A stretch of 64,000 nucleotides of DNA from Acetobacterium sp. (GTDB lineage: Bacteria; Bacillota; Clostridia; Eubacteriales; Eubacteriaceae): the NCBI RefSeq assembly GCF_030652775.1, contig NZ_JAUSPS010000030.1, positions 1-64,000 of the forward strand. Reading direction: 5' to 3'. The position numbers were made by a program, and so were the translations under genes. Shown piece after piece: positions 44,925 through 53,051 of this stretch. The notes below the pieces were generated by a model that made no database searches, was not told where the DNA came from, and saw only the letters and a list, made by a program, of their open reading frames with translations. Numbering within the stretch: position 1 is the first letter of the stretch; the number at the start of each line of letters is the position of its first letter.

Positions 44925-45575
44925 TTACGTTGTGGTCTCTAAAATCTCATTAATCTGCGAAAATATTTCATGAATCCCGCCATCGCCTTTGATTTTATGA
45001 AGAATTCCTTGTTTCTCATAGAATTTCAGGATCGGTGCTGTTGTTTGATTATAAATAGCCAAGCGATCTAAAATGATTTCTTCCTGATCATCGGCCCGAT
45101 GAATTAAAGTGGTTCCGCAAACATCACATTTTCCTGGGACCTTTGCGGGATTGTATTTTATATGATAGCTTTCTCCGCATTTTGGGCAGACCCGTCTTCC
45201 TAGAATACGGTCAAGGATTATTTCTTTGGGAACATCGATCAGAAAAACAAAATTGATCTGCTGATTCTTTTTATTCATGATCAGATCAAGGGCCTGGGCT
45301 TGCTTTTCATCCCGCGGAAATCCATCCAGCAAAAAACCCAGATTGCAGTCATCTTTTTTTAATCGCTCCTCCACCAGTGCGATGGTAAGGCGGTCGGGAA
45401 CCAGTTGGCCTTTCCCGGTATAGTCACTTATTTCTTTGCCTTCTGGTGTTCCTTCTTTAATTTTTCTGCGGAAGATCTCCCCCGTAGAAATATGTGGAAT
45501 ATCAAAATGTTCACATATCAGTTTTGCTTGAGTCCCTTTTCCCCCTCCGGGTGTTCCTAATAAAATAATTCTCAA
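44925..45575 (-). CDS. adk: Adenylate kinase
   Basis: The 216-residue enzyme interconverts ATP + AMP and 2 ADP. It has the P-loop GTPGGGKGTQAK (residues 7-18), the AMP site HISTGEIFRR and FLLDGFPRDEKQA. A Gram-positive zinc LID has CPKCGESYH and CDVCG. The start is TTG with SD GGAGG. It stands alone here rather than in the usual secY-adk-map group, so it may be a second copy or a relocated gene. Confidence 0.93.
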   Translation of the reverse strand: MRIILLGTPGGGKGTQAKLICEHFDIPHISTGEIFRRKIKEGTPEGKEISDYTGKGQLVPDRLTIALVEERLKKDDCNLGFLLDGFPRDEKQAQALDLIMNKKNQQINFVFLIDVPKEIILDRILGRRVCPKCGESYHIKYNPAKVPGKCDVCGTTLIHRADDQEEIILDRLAIYNQTTAPILKFYEKQGILHKIKGDGGIHEIFSQINEILETTT

Positions 45576-45601
45576 AAAACTACCTCCACTATTTGATTAT
45601 C

Positions 45602-46672
45602 CTACTTTTTAAAATCTACAACGGTAATATTGAGAGCTTGACGATCTGCCAGGCAGATGTCAAAGGGTTTTATTTCATAATCACCATTTTTATAAACCCG
45701 AATGTTCGGACGCATACAAAAGCTTTCAAAATTGTCGATGACGACGCCTGACAAACCATTACTTAACTTAACCGACGTGCCGACCGGATATGGCGCTATT
45801 TTTCGGACAAACACCTTAACCAGATCTGGGTCAAACAGGTTTTCAGTACCGCCCATAATGTACTCGATTGCTTCTGATGGAAGTAGTCCTTTTCGGTAAG
45901 GCCGGTCTGATGTCAACGCATCATAGACATCGGCGATGGATATAATTCTGCCATACAACGAAATCTTCTCGCCTTTAGCATTATTGGGGTACCCCCCACC
46001 TGAAAATTTTTCGTGATGATCCAGAATTCCGGCCTGGGCACCCACGCTTCCCACATATTCACTTGCCAGATATTCAAAGCCTAAATATGAGTGCTTTTTC
46101 ATTTCCATAAATTCATTATTGGTCAATGGACCAGGCTTGTGCAGAATGTCTTTCGGTACAAAGACTTTTCCAATATCATGAAGTAATGCCCCAAACCCCA
46201 GATTACATAAATCTGTTTTATCAAGACCCAGAGCCGTACCAAGGCCAATCGATAAAACCGCGACATTCACCGAATGAAAATAAGTATAGTCGTCAAAAAC
46301 TTTTAGATCGACCATATTAAGCATCATTTCTTTATTTTTCAGGATCACATCGACAATGGTCTCAACCTGATCTTCCATCTCAGTGAATTGCTCTTTTTGA
46401 ACCGGCAGATTATTCTCCTTACAAATAAATATTTCTTTTATTCCACTGACGGTCTTTGCTCTCAAACTACTATTAATTGTATTCACGATGGGGATATTTT
46501 TTATTTGATCCTCTTCAACATAGAGCCCATTACAGCGGAACTTACGAATTTTTTTTATTAATTCGACATCTAAAACTGTTTGCCTTGCAAGCACCAGTTC
46601 GCCTTGATCCCCATAAAAATCTGAAGCAATAATCATTCCTTCTCGCAAGCAAAATATTGGTACAAATCTCAT
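45602..46672 (-). CDS. HD-GYP domain c-di-GMP phosphodiesterase
   Basis: The 356-residue protein has an N-terminal sensory or dimer region (residues 1-120). The HD-GYP domain follows with FHSVNVAVLSIGLG, GALLHDIGKVFVPKDIL (HD), HHEKFSGGGYPNNAKGEKISLYGRIISIADVYDALTSDRPYRKG (GYP, DVYDALTS) and a C-terminal tail. It probably breaks down c-di-GMP, the ligand of the triple riboswitch at the left edge. No membrane segment is seen. Two TTTAGCTA motifs (46755-46762, 46778-46785) lie upstream. Confidence 0.9.
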   Translation of the reverse strand: MRFVPIFCLREGMIIASDFYGDQGELVLARQTVLDVELIKKIRKFRCNGLYVEEDQIKNIPIVNTINSSLRAKTVSGIKEIFICKENNLPVQKEQFTEMEDQVETIVDVILKNKEMMLNMVDLKVFDDYTYFHSVNVAVLSIGLGTALGLDKTDLCNLGFGALLHDIGKVFVPKDILHKPGPLTNNEFMEMKKHSYLGFEYLASEYVGSVGAQAGILDHHEKFSGGGYPNNAKGEKISLYGRIISIADVYDALTSDRPYRKGLLPSEAIEYIMGGTENLFDPDLVKVFVRKIAPYPVGTSVKLSNGLSGVVIDNFESFCMRPNIRVYKNGDYEIKPFDICLADRQALNITVVDFKK

Positions 46673-46752
46673 GATAGTCCTTCCCTGGAGCCTTTATAAA
46701 CCCATTATTTGTTGAATGAGTTTATGTTGCTTTTGTCATTATAATAATATTG

Positions 46753-46785
46753 TTTTAGCTAAAATAAAGTTTATTTCTTTAGCTA
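46753..46785 (-). promoter_or_regulatory. Paired TTTAGCTA motifs upstream of the HD-GYP gene
   Basis: A 12-base perfect palindrome TTTTAGCTAAAA (46753-46764) is followed by a second TTTAGCTA (46778-46785), close to a minus-strand TATAAT (46740-46746 region). Possible operator; the regulator is unknown. Confidence 0.35.
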
Positions 46786-46857
46786 CGATGATATCTTTTT
46801 ACCTAATTTTTGTCAATAACATTTTGCAAACGTTTATTGGCTTGCATAACAAAAAAA

Positions 46858-46896
46858 CAAACGCAATCACAATCGAATTGATTGTAATGACGTTTG
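46858..46896 (-). terminator. Intrinsic terminator after the DUF1002 gene
   Basis: Minus-strand stem CAAACG-tcATtA-CAATC ... GATTG-TgATtg-CGTTTG followed by T7. Confidence 0.8.
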
Positions 46897-46931
46897 TTTA
46901 CTTAGGCGTTTATTATTTTGTTCTTTGATCC

Positions 46932-47759
46932 TTATTTCAAACTACTGAAAAAGTTTCCTATTTCGGCAAAAAAAGTTTGTACCTGTTGGAAAAAACCCTG
47001 GGTACCCTGACCCGCTTCCATCAACTTAATAAATGTATCAGGATCCATATTCAACTCATTAAATTTATTTACCAGGGTTAAGATCTCTTCGATTTGCTGA
47101 TCATCCAAAACGGTGTCATATTTTTTCGCAGTCGCAACAATCAGTTCCCGGATTTCATCTTCACTCATCGTTTTAGTTTGGGCAATTTCGCCCTTCAGAC
47201 TATTGATAATATTAACTGCATCATCGCCAATAGCATCCTGGAGTTCGCCAACGACCACCACTTCTTCAACTGCGGTTGTTTTTGCCGCTTCATCCAAACT
47301 GGTATCAGTTGCGGCCTCATAGGCTTTGTAAATACCTGTTAACGCACCGGTCCCTGATACTGGCGTATAGGCCGCCACAATCACTTTGGCATTTTTAATA
47401 CCAGCCGTTCCTAATGCTGATTGATACATCTTGTCGGTTACCCAATCAATATTATGGGATTCCAGATCGATCCCTCCCGACGATTTTTCTTGAACATAAA
47501 CACTGGATAGCGCCAAAGTTCCAATCTTATCAAGAGATACCACCCCATCCAAATATTCCCGTTCATCCTCATTGGTTACCACGGTTTCTTCAACATCGCC
47601 TCTTTTAATATTGAAATAACCGTATACCGTTTTGAGTTGGGCTTCGGTATTATCGGCACCAATGGCGACACAGGCACTTTTTGAATCCGCCAGTACGGGA
47701 CTGACCATTGCTATCGATAAAACAATCGCTAAAATTCCTGATACTATTTTCTTTTTCAT
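46932..47759 (-). CDS. Secreted DUF1002 family protein
   Basis: The 275-residue protein has a signal peptide (residues 1-24, MKKKIVSGILAIVLSIAMVS..VLA). The DUF1002 body contains ACVAIGADNTEAQLKTVYGYFNI and KNAKVIVAAYTPVSGTGALTGIYKAYEAAT. The family (B. subtilis YpuA-like) is exported and of unknown function. It is a single-gene unit closed by a terminator; SD GAGG. Confidence 0.85.
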   Translation of the reverse strand: MKKKIVSGILAIVLSIAMVSPVLADSKSACVAIGADNTEAQLKTVYGYFNIKRGDVEETVVTNEDEREYLDGVVSLDKIGTLALSSVYVQEKSSGGIDLESHNIDWVTDKMYQSALGTAGIKNAKVIVAAYTPVSGTGALTGIYKAYEAATDTSLDEAAKTTAVEEVVVVGELQDAIGDDAVNIINSLKGEIAQTKTMSEDEIRELIVATAKKYDTVLDDQQIEEILTLVNKFNELNMDPDTFIKLMEAGQGTQGFFQQVQTFFAEIGNFFSSLK

Positions 47760-47909
47760 TCTTCACCTCGTATAATTACTGTCATTTTATAAGTCACTTT
47801 GTGTACAGCGAAATTATCATAACAATTAATCCTATTTTTTAACTTAATTTTCTAAATACACAGAGATTGGTGCTCGTTTCCGCAGATATCGGCGTTTATA
47901 AAAAGAAAA

Positions 47910-47931
47910 GCCGACTGCTGACGCAATCGAC
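47910..47931 (-). terminator. Intrinsic terminator after tRNA-Leu
   Basis: Minus-strand stem GTCGATTGC-GTCA-GCAGTCGGC (with two G-U pairs) followed by TTTTCTTTTT. Confidence 0.8.
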
Positions 47932-47947
47932 TTTTTATTCTAAATAT

Positions 47948-48033
47948 TGGTGCGAGAAAAGGGATTTGAACCCTCACTGCATTGCTGCAACAGATCCCTC
48001 AAACCTGCGTGTCTGCCGTTCCACCATCCTCGC
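47948..48033 (-). tRNA. tRNA-Leu (anticodon GAG)
   Basis: The 86-base class-II tRNA has acceptor stem GCGAGGA/TTCTCGC with one G-U pair, discriminator A and an encoded CCA (47948-47950). The D-arm is GTGGAACGGCAGACAC, typical of tRNA-Leu. The anticodon stem CAGGT/ATCTG closes loop TTGAGGG with anticodon GAG. A long variable arm and T-arm GGGTTCAAATCCC follow. It reads CUC/CUU codons. Confidence 0.95.
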
Positions 48034-48065
48034 ATAAGTAACAGGCGTTTTGACCCTGTTTTCTT

Positions 48066-48094
48066 ATTATAAAGGAATGAAGAAAAAATATCAA
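48066..48094 (-). promoter_or_regulatory. Promoter of tRNA-Leu
   Basis: TTGATA (48089-48094), 17-base spacer, perfect TATAAT (48066-48071), 33 bases before the tRNA 5' end. Confidence 0.85.
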
Positions 48095-48148
48095 CTATTT
48101 TTTTGGGTTTTTAAAAATTTATTTACTGATCGCTTGTGTTGCTGACGT

Positions 48149-48754
48149 TTATTTCACCAATAGCTTTCGTCTGGTAAAATAGACATTTGTTGTGATCAGC
48201 AAATCATCAAGACTACCGTTATTCTCAATAATTGTATCAGCCAGACCGATTTTATCCTCATCTGACATTTGCATATCGATTCGTTTAATGGCCTGCGCTC
48301 TGGTCAATTTATCTCTTTCCATTAGCCGACCAATGCGAATCTCTTTATCTGCTACCACCAGAATCGTCTCATCGACAGTATTTTGCAGATTTGTTTCAAA
48401 AAGCAGGGGACAATCATAAAAAACTGTTGGTATCCCAGACCGTCGGAAAAAATCAATTTGCTGATCGTACAGTTTTTTTATTTCGGGATGAACAATCGCA
48501 TTGAGTTTTTTTCTGGCCTGTTCATCATTAGCGATAAGCTCCCCCACCAGGCTGCGGTTTAATTCCCCGTTCTCATTGATAACTTCCGACCCAAAGACTG
48601 CGGTTATTTTTATTAAACCGGGGCTCCCCGGCGCCACTGCCTGCCTGGCTAATTGATCGGCATCGATAACAATGTAATTGAAACGTTTCTTTAAAATATC
48701 TGTGACGGTCGATTTGCCTGATGCAATCCCACCGGTTACTCCTATTATTCTCAT
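48149..48754 (-). CDS. coaE: Dephospho-CoA kinase
   Basis: The 201-residue enzyme performs the last step of coenzyme A synthesis. It has the P-loop IGVTGGIASGKSTVTDIL, VIDADQLARQAVAPGSPGL and VFYDCPLLFET. The gene lies 13 bases after polA, a pairing common in Bacillota. SD AGGAG. Confidence 0.94.
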   Translation of the reverse strand: MRIIGVTGGIASGKSTVTDILKKRFNYIVIDADQLARQAVAPGSPGLIKITAVFGSEVINENGELNRSLVGELIANDEQARKKLNAIVHPEIKKLYDQQIDFFRRSGIPTVFYDCPLLFETNLQNTVDETILVVADKEIRIGRLMERDKLTRAQAIKRIDMQMSDEDKIGLADTIIENNGSLDDLLITTNVYFTRRKLLVK

Positions 48755-48766
48755 AACCTGCTCCTG

Positions 48767-51409
48767 CTATTTCACATCATACCAGGACATCCCGGTGTTC
48801 ACATCTACGGTCAGCGGTACACAAAGCTTAGCTGCCCCTTCCATTTCTTCTTTAATCAGTCGTTCCACCTGGCTTTTTTCATTCTGGGGGGTGTCGATGA
48901 TTAACTCATCATGGACTTGTAAGATCAGTTCGGCTTCCAGATTCTCCGCATTTAAGCGGTTATAGACCTTGATCATGGCAAGCTTGATAATGTCCGCTGC
49001 ACTGCCCTGAATGGGCGTATTTAGGGCCATTCTTTCGCCCGCCTGAACCAACATCGCATTTCGCGAGTTCATTTCCGGAATATATCGTCTTCTTCCCCAG
49101 ATGGTAGTGACATAGCCTTCTTCTTTGGCCTGTTGTTTGATATTTTCCATATAGGCCTGAACCTTGGGATAGCGCGAAAAGTAGCGATTAATATAATCCT
49201 GGGCTTCATTTCTGGAGATCCCCAGATCTTTGCCCAGACTAAAGGCCTGTTTGCCATAGATTAGTCCAAAATTGATGGCTTTGGCCTGGCCGCGTTGGGT
49301 TCTGGTGACCGCATCCAGAGGGACGCCAAAAATTTCAGAGGCGGTGCGGGTGTGAATATCCTGTTCTTTTCTAAATGCGTCAATGAGATTCTCATCACCG
49401 GAAAGATGGGCTAAAACCCGAAGCTCGATCTGAGAATAATCGGCATCAACTAGAATCCGATCGCTCGCTGATGGCACAAATACCCGCCTGATCGCTCGTC
49501 CCATTTCTGTTTTTACGGGAATATTCTGCAAATTAGGATTGGAACTGCTAAGCCGTCCGGTTGCCGCCACGGTCTGATTAAAGGTCGAATAAATCTTGTG
49601 CGTTTTTGGCTCAACAAAGGCCATCAGACCGCGACCATAGGTAGAATCCAATTTGGACAGCATCCGATATTCGATAATTTTTTCAATAATTGGATGAAAA
49701 TGGATGAGTTGTTCCAATACCTCAATATTGGTGGAATAACCAGTTTTAGTCTTTTTTACCACCGGCAGTTTTAATTGTTCAAACAGAACTTCGCCCAATT
49801 GTTTGGGCGAATTAATGTTAAAGGCTTCTGTTTCGGCCAGTTCGTAGATGTCACTGGTAAGACTGGTAAGCTTGGTTTCAAATTCACTGGAAAGAACTTC
49901 CAGTTGGCTTAAGTCAATTTTAAACCCCAGTTCCTCCATCGATACCATCACTTCCAGCAAAGGCATCTCAATCGTTTTAAACAAGGTCATCATGTCAGTT
50001 GCATGGAGTTCTTTTTCCAGAACGGTTTTTAAGTCTTTGATGGTTTCACAGTTTTTGATCATATAATCAGCCAACAACTGTTCATCGAGGCCTTCAGCCG
50101 GTACCATTTTTTTACCTTTACCGAACATTTCCTCGTCATCCAGAATGGTTCGATTGAGATATTGATAGGCGGCTGATTTTAAATCATAGCGCTGATCGCC
50201 GGGACTCAAAAGGTAGGTGGCAATGTAGGTGTCAAAGGCTTCATTGACTTCATTGATGTCATTCTTATGAAAAATATGGATCAGATTCTTTAAATCCTGA
50301 CTGGTGATGGCCAATGCGCTGATATTTGGCAGATTTTTAAGTTTTTCAAAAAAATTCAAGCCGTCAACGGCTTCATGGTTAAGATAATAATAACAGTCTG
50401 CGATTTCCAGCGCCAAATAAATCTGAGGCGCTTCTTCATGAAAATAGATGATCACTTCTTTGGTATTTCCCAAATCGTTGAACAAGCTATCCATGTCAGC
50501 GGCTGTTTTAATCCAGTGAAACGCCACTGATTTTTCAATGGTTTCCACTGCTTCAGCGGCGTCTATTTTTGACAGTAGGGTATTGAATTCCAATTCTTTG
50601 AGTAAGGCAATACTCTCCGGATTAAAAATATTGTGGAAGGTCAGTTCTTCATAGTCACCATCCCAGGGAACATCCAATTTTATCGTTCCCAGCATTCGGC
50701 TCATGAAGGCGTCATCTTTTCCCGCTATTATTTTTTCTTTTTGTTTGCCTTTCTGCTCGTCGATATGTTCATATATCTTTTCCAGGTTTCCGTACTGCTG
50801 AACCAGCTTAATTGCCGTCTTCTCACCGATTCCCACTATTCCGGGAATATTGTCAGACTTATCTCCCATCAGGGCTTTTAAATCAATCAGATCTTTGGGA
50901 GTCAGTCCATACTGATTCTGAACCCAGGCTTCATCCACCTCTTCCAATTGGGAGATGCCCTTTTTTGTATACAAGACCTTAATCCGCGGCCCAACTAACT
51001 GAAAGGCATCCCGGTCACCAGTAATGATTTCTGTTTCGATCCCTTTTTCAGATCCGATCGTTGCCAAGGTTCCAATGATATCATCGGCTTCAAAACCTTC
51101 TAGCTCAACAATAGCAATATTCATCTTTCTGAGCAGCTTTTTTAAAATAGAAAACTGTTCCGCCAGCAGTTCTGGCATATTTTGACGTCCACCCTTATAG
51201 TCGTCATAGGCCAAATGCCTGAAGGTTGGCCCTTTTAAGTCAAAAGCGACCCCTAAGTAATCAGGTTGGTACTCCTCTTGAATTTTAACTAATATGTTAA
51301 CAAAACCATAAATGGCATTTGTCGGTACACCCTTTGAATTTGACATTTCCCGGATGGCATAAAAGGTCCGGTAAAAAAGACTGTTCCCGTCGATTAAGAT
51401 ACTTTTCAT
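48767..51409 (-). CDS. polA: DNA polymerase I
   Basis: The 880-residue enzyme has an N-terminal 5'-3' exonuclease (SILIDGNSLFYRTFYAI, GFEADDIIGTLA, GDKSDNIPGI). The central 3'-5' exonuclease-like domain lacks the usual Asp/Glu proofreading residues. The polymerase domain has DADYSQIELRVLAHLSGD, RGQAKAINFGLIYG and LQVHDELI. It acts in repair and Okazaki fragment processing. The longest frame (start 51514) adds 35 non-conserved residues and was rejected; ATG 51409 has SD GAGAG. Confidence 0.95.
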   Translation of the reverse strand: MKSILIDGNSLFYRTFYAIREMSNSKGVPTNAIYGFVNILVKIQEEYQPDYLGVAFDLKGPTFRHLAYDDYKGGRQNMPELLAEQFSILKKLLRKMNIAIVELEGFEADDIIGTLATIGSEKGIETEIITGDRDAFQLVGPRIKVLYTKKGISQLEEVDEAWVQNQYGLTPKDLIDLKALMGDKSDNIPGIVGIGEKTAIKLVQQYGNLEKIYEHIDEQKGKQKEKIIAGKDDAFMSRMLGTIKLDVPWDGDYEELTFHNIFNPESIALLKELEFNTLLSKIDAAEAVETIEKSVAFHWIKTAADMDSLFNDLGNTKEVIIYFHEEAPQIYLALEIADCYYYLNHEAVDGLNFFEKLKNLPNISALAITSQDLKNLIHIFHKNDINEVNEAFDTYIATYLLSPGDQRYDLKSAAYQYLNRTILDDEEMFGKGKKMVPAEGLDEQLLADYMIKNCETIKDLKTVLEKELHATDMMTLFKTIEMPLLEVMVSMEELGFKIDLSQLEVLSSEFETKLTSLTSDIYELAETEAFNINSPKQLGEVLFEQLKLPVVKKTKTGYSTNIEVLEQLIHFHPIIEKIIEYRMLSKLDSTYGRGLMAFVEPKTHKIYSTFNQTVAATGRLSSSNPNLQNIPVKTEMGRAIRRVFVPSASDRILVDADYSQIELRVLAHLSGDENLIDAFRKEQDIHTRTASEIFGVPLDAVTRTQRGQAKAINFGLIYGKQAFSLGKDLGISRNEAQDYINRYFSRYPKVQAYMENIKQQAKEEGYVTTIWGRRRYIPEMNSRNAMLVQAGERMALNTPIQGSAADIIKLAMIKVYNRLNAENLEAELILQVHDELIIDTPQNEKSQVERLIKEEMEGAAKLCVPLTVDVNTGMSWYDVK

Positions 51410-51452
51410 TTGATCTCTCTTTCTCTTTCTGCTCAATTTAACAAACATAGTT

Positions 51453-51461
51453 ATTATATCA
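51453..51461 (-). promoter_or_regulatory. Extended -10 promoter of polA
   Basis: Minus-strand TGA-TATAAT with no good -35 box, about 45 bases before the polA start. Confidence 0.5.
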
Positions 51462-51504
51462 AAAGTATTGAGAATTGAACATTGAATAAATTTAAAAGCT
51501 ACCC

Positions 51505-51564
51505 TTGACAACAATCATTGTCAGAGTTATAATGCATTTGACAATGATTGTTGTCATAATGACA
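51505..51564 (+). promoter_or_regulatory. Consensus promoter inside paired inverted-repeat operators
   Basis: TTGACA (51505-51510), 17-base spacer and TATAAT (51528-51533) form a perfect promoter. The 18-base element TGACAACAATCATTGTCA (51506-51523) recurs as its exact reverse complement at 51539-51556, and each arm is itself a TGACAA/TTGTCA dyad. A further TTGTCA-taa-TGACAA dyad spans about 51551-51565. The XRE regulator encoded next is the obvious candidate ligand, giving autoregulation. Confidence 0.85.
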
Positions 51565-51608
51565 ATTTTTATTGACAAATTAAAATACTAGGCTCTGGAG
51601 GTGCCATT

Positions 51609-51812
51609 GTGGGATTGGAAAACCGTTTAAAAGAATATCGGGCTCGAGATAATCTGAATCAGTCAGATCTGGGCAAGCTGGTTGGTGCATCCCGGCAAAC
51701 CATCAGTCTGATTGAACGGGGCGATTATTCACCCTCTGTTATTCTGGCACTAAAAATTGCTAAAATTTTTGGAACAACCGTTGAAGAACTATTTTTATAT
51801 GAAGAGGAGTAA
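51609..51812 (+). CDS. XRE-family transcriptional regulator
   Basis: The 67-residue single-domain helix-turn-helix protein contains RDNLNQSDLGKLVGASRQTISLIERGDYSPSVILALKIAKIFGTTVEELF, the classic small XRE fold. The start is GTG with SD GGAGG. It is preceded by an operator-covered promoter and followed 4 bases later by a DUF3169-like membrane protein, a frequent XRE-DUF3169 pairing in Bacillota. Confidence 0.92.
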   Translation: MGLENRLKEYRARDNLNQSDLGKLVGASRQTISLIERGDYSPSVILALKIAKIFGTTVEELFLYEEE

Positions 51813-51816
51813 ACTC

Positions 51817-52560
51817 ATGAAAAAACTAAATCCAACAATCAAATTTTTTATTGTCCTGGTTATATCCGCATTTATCGGTGGACTGTTGGGAGGCAGTATT
51901 ATCCACGGTGAGGATGCCATTATCCAAAGTCTGATTAATTTTCAGAATTTTATGATCAATAATAATTTATTAATCCAGTCATCTGTTTTTGGTCTCTGCG
52001 CACTGATTATTCTAATTCTCTATATTTCTGCCAACCTTAAATTAAAACATTTAGACGAAAATGATGATCTGCTGTTTGATCAGATCGACCATCAACTGGG
52101 GTTTTTAATTCCTTTTATTTCAGTTACGATGATTTTTGGATTCTGTTTATTCGGCGTCACGGTTACCAATTCCATGGAAGATTTTAAACTCCTCGGCCTC
52201 ATTATCTTTCTGGTAAATATGGCCTTCACCTTGATTATGACAATACTTTCCATAAAATTGACCAAAGTTTTATACCCTGATAAAAAAGGCAATCCACTCG
52301 ATTTTAATTTTGACAAAGAATGGCTTAAAAGCTGTGATGAAGCCGAAAAATTTGTGATTTACAAGGCTTCCTATCGGTGCTATCAGCTGATGAATTTTGT
52401 TTACTGTGGCGTCGTTACCCTTTGTCTGCTCATTTCCATTGCCGTTAATATTGGTATCTTTCCCTATTTACTGATTGGCTTTTTATGGATAACTCAAACC
52501 CTCGTTTACTCGATCGCAGCCAATCGATTTCAGCATGGACAGTTGGACAATGTTCAATAA
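51817..52560 (+). CDS. DUF3169-like membrane protein
   Basis: The 247-residue protein has about six hydrophobic segments (e.g. residues 8-30, 52-74, 98-122, 128-152, 188-210, 216-236). Linkers are charged, as in PDKKGNPLDFNFDKEWLKSCDEAEKFVIYKASYRCYQLMN. The layout and position after a small XRE regulator match DUF3169; function is unknown. ATG 51817 has SD GAGGAG, while the longer frame overlaps the regulator. Confidence 0.72.
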   Translation: MKKLNPTIKFFIVLVISAFIGGLLGGSIIHGEDAIIQSLINFQNFMINNNLLIQSSVFGLCALIILILYISANLKLKHLDENDDLLFDQIDHQLGFLIPFISVTMIFGFCLFGVTVTNSMEDFKLLGLIIFLVNMAFTLIMTILSIKLTKVLYPDKKGNPLDFNFDKEWLKSCDEAEKFVIYKASYRCYQLMNFVYCGVVTLCLLISIAVNIGIFPYLLIGFLWITQTLVYSIAANRFQHGQLDNVQ

Positions 52561-52586
52561 TTTTATTTTAATAGGAGCTGTGAAAA

Positions 52587-52889
52587 ATGAAGAAAATTTT
52601 AGAAAAAGCCCAAAGTGAAGGTTGGATCTATCTTGAACAAGGTCTTGTTTGTGGAAATCGGATGGAGTTTGAAAAAAACGATAAGCGGATTGGTATCACT
52701 CTTAATCCGGCTTCCTATCAACTAACAAACATGTCGCCAACACAAATGAAAACTGTGATGGAAGCTGACACTTTATATTCAGGAAATGATCCCATTGTAA
52801 CTAAAATACGAAACCTGTCCTTTGAAGATCAAACCAATCTAACTGGTGTCGCCCGAGAGATTTTTTTACTGATTTGCGAAGAAGACTAA
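52587..52889 (+). CDS. Hypothetical protein (100 aa)
   Basis: This is a soluble, acidic protein with no recognised family. It starts KKILEKAQSEGWIYLEQGLVCGNRMEFEKNDKRIGITLNP and ends with acidic CEED. It has SD AGGAG, lies 26 bases after the DUF3169-like gene and is followed by a strong terminator, so it is the third gene of the XRE operon. Confidence 0.7.
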   Translation: MKKILEKAQSEGWIYLEQGLVCGNRMEFEKNDKRIGITLNPASYQLTNMSPTQMKTVMEADTLYSGNDPIVTKIRNLSFEDQTNLTGVAREIFLLICEED

Positions 52890-52935
52890 CACACCCTACC
52901 TTATCCCAATTTTAGTTTTTGATTATTCAATCTAA

Positions 52936-52978
52936 AAAAAGTACCGTTTTGATATCTACTATCAAAACGGTACTTTTT
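52936..52978. terminator. Strong bidirectional intrinsic terminator
   Basis: AGTACCGTTTTGATA and its exact complement flank a 5-base loop (tctac), with A7 on the left and T5 on the right. It ends the XRE operon (plus) and the redox operon (minus). Confidence 0.9.
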
Positions 52979-53051
52979 GTATTAAAGAAATAGTTAGTAA
53001 TTGTGATTTCTATGATCATTCAACTTTTGGAACTGCCAAACTACCGGGAAT

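Noticed and set aside
46716-46928. Open frame of 70 hydrophobic residues on the plus strand
   Set aside because: It overlaps the terminator of the DUF1002 gene and the upstream region of the HD-GYP gene, has no SD and no recognisable family.
48767-49257. Frames on the minus strand inside polA as separate small genes
   Set aside because: They are alternative-frame shadows of the polymerase domain.
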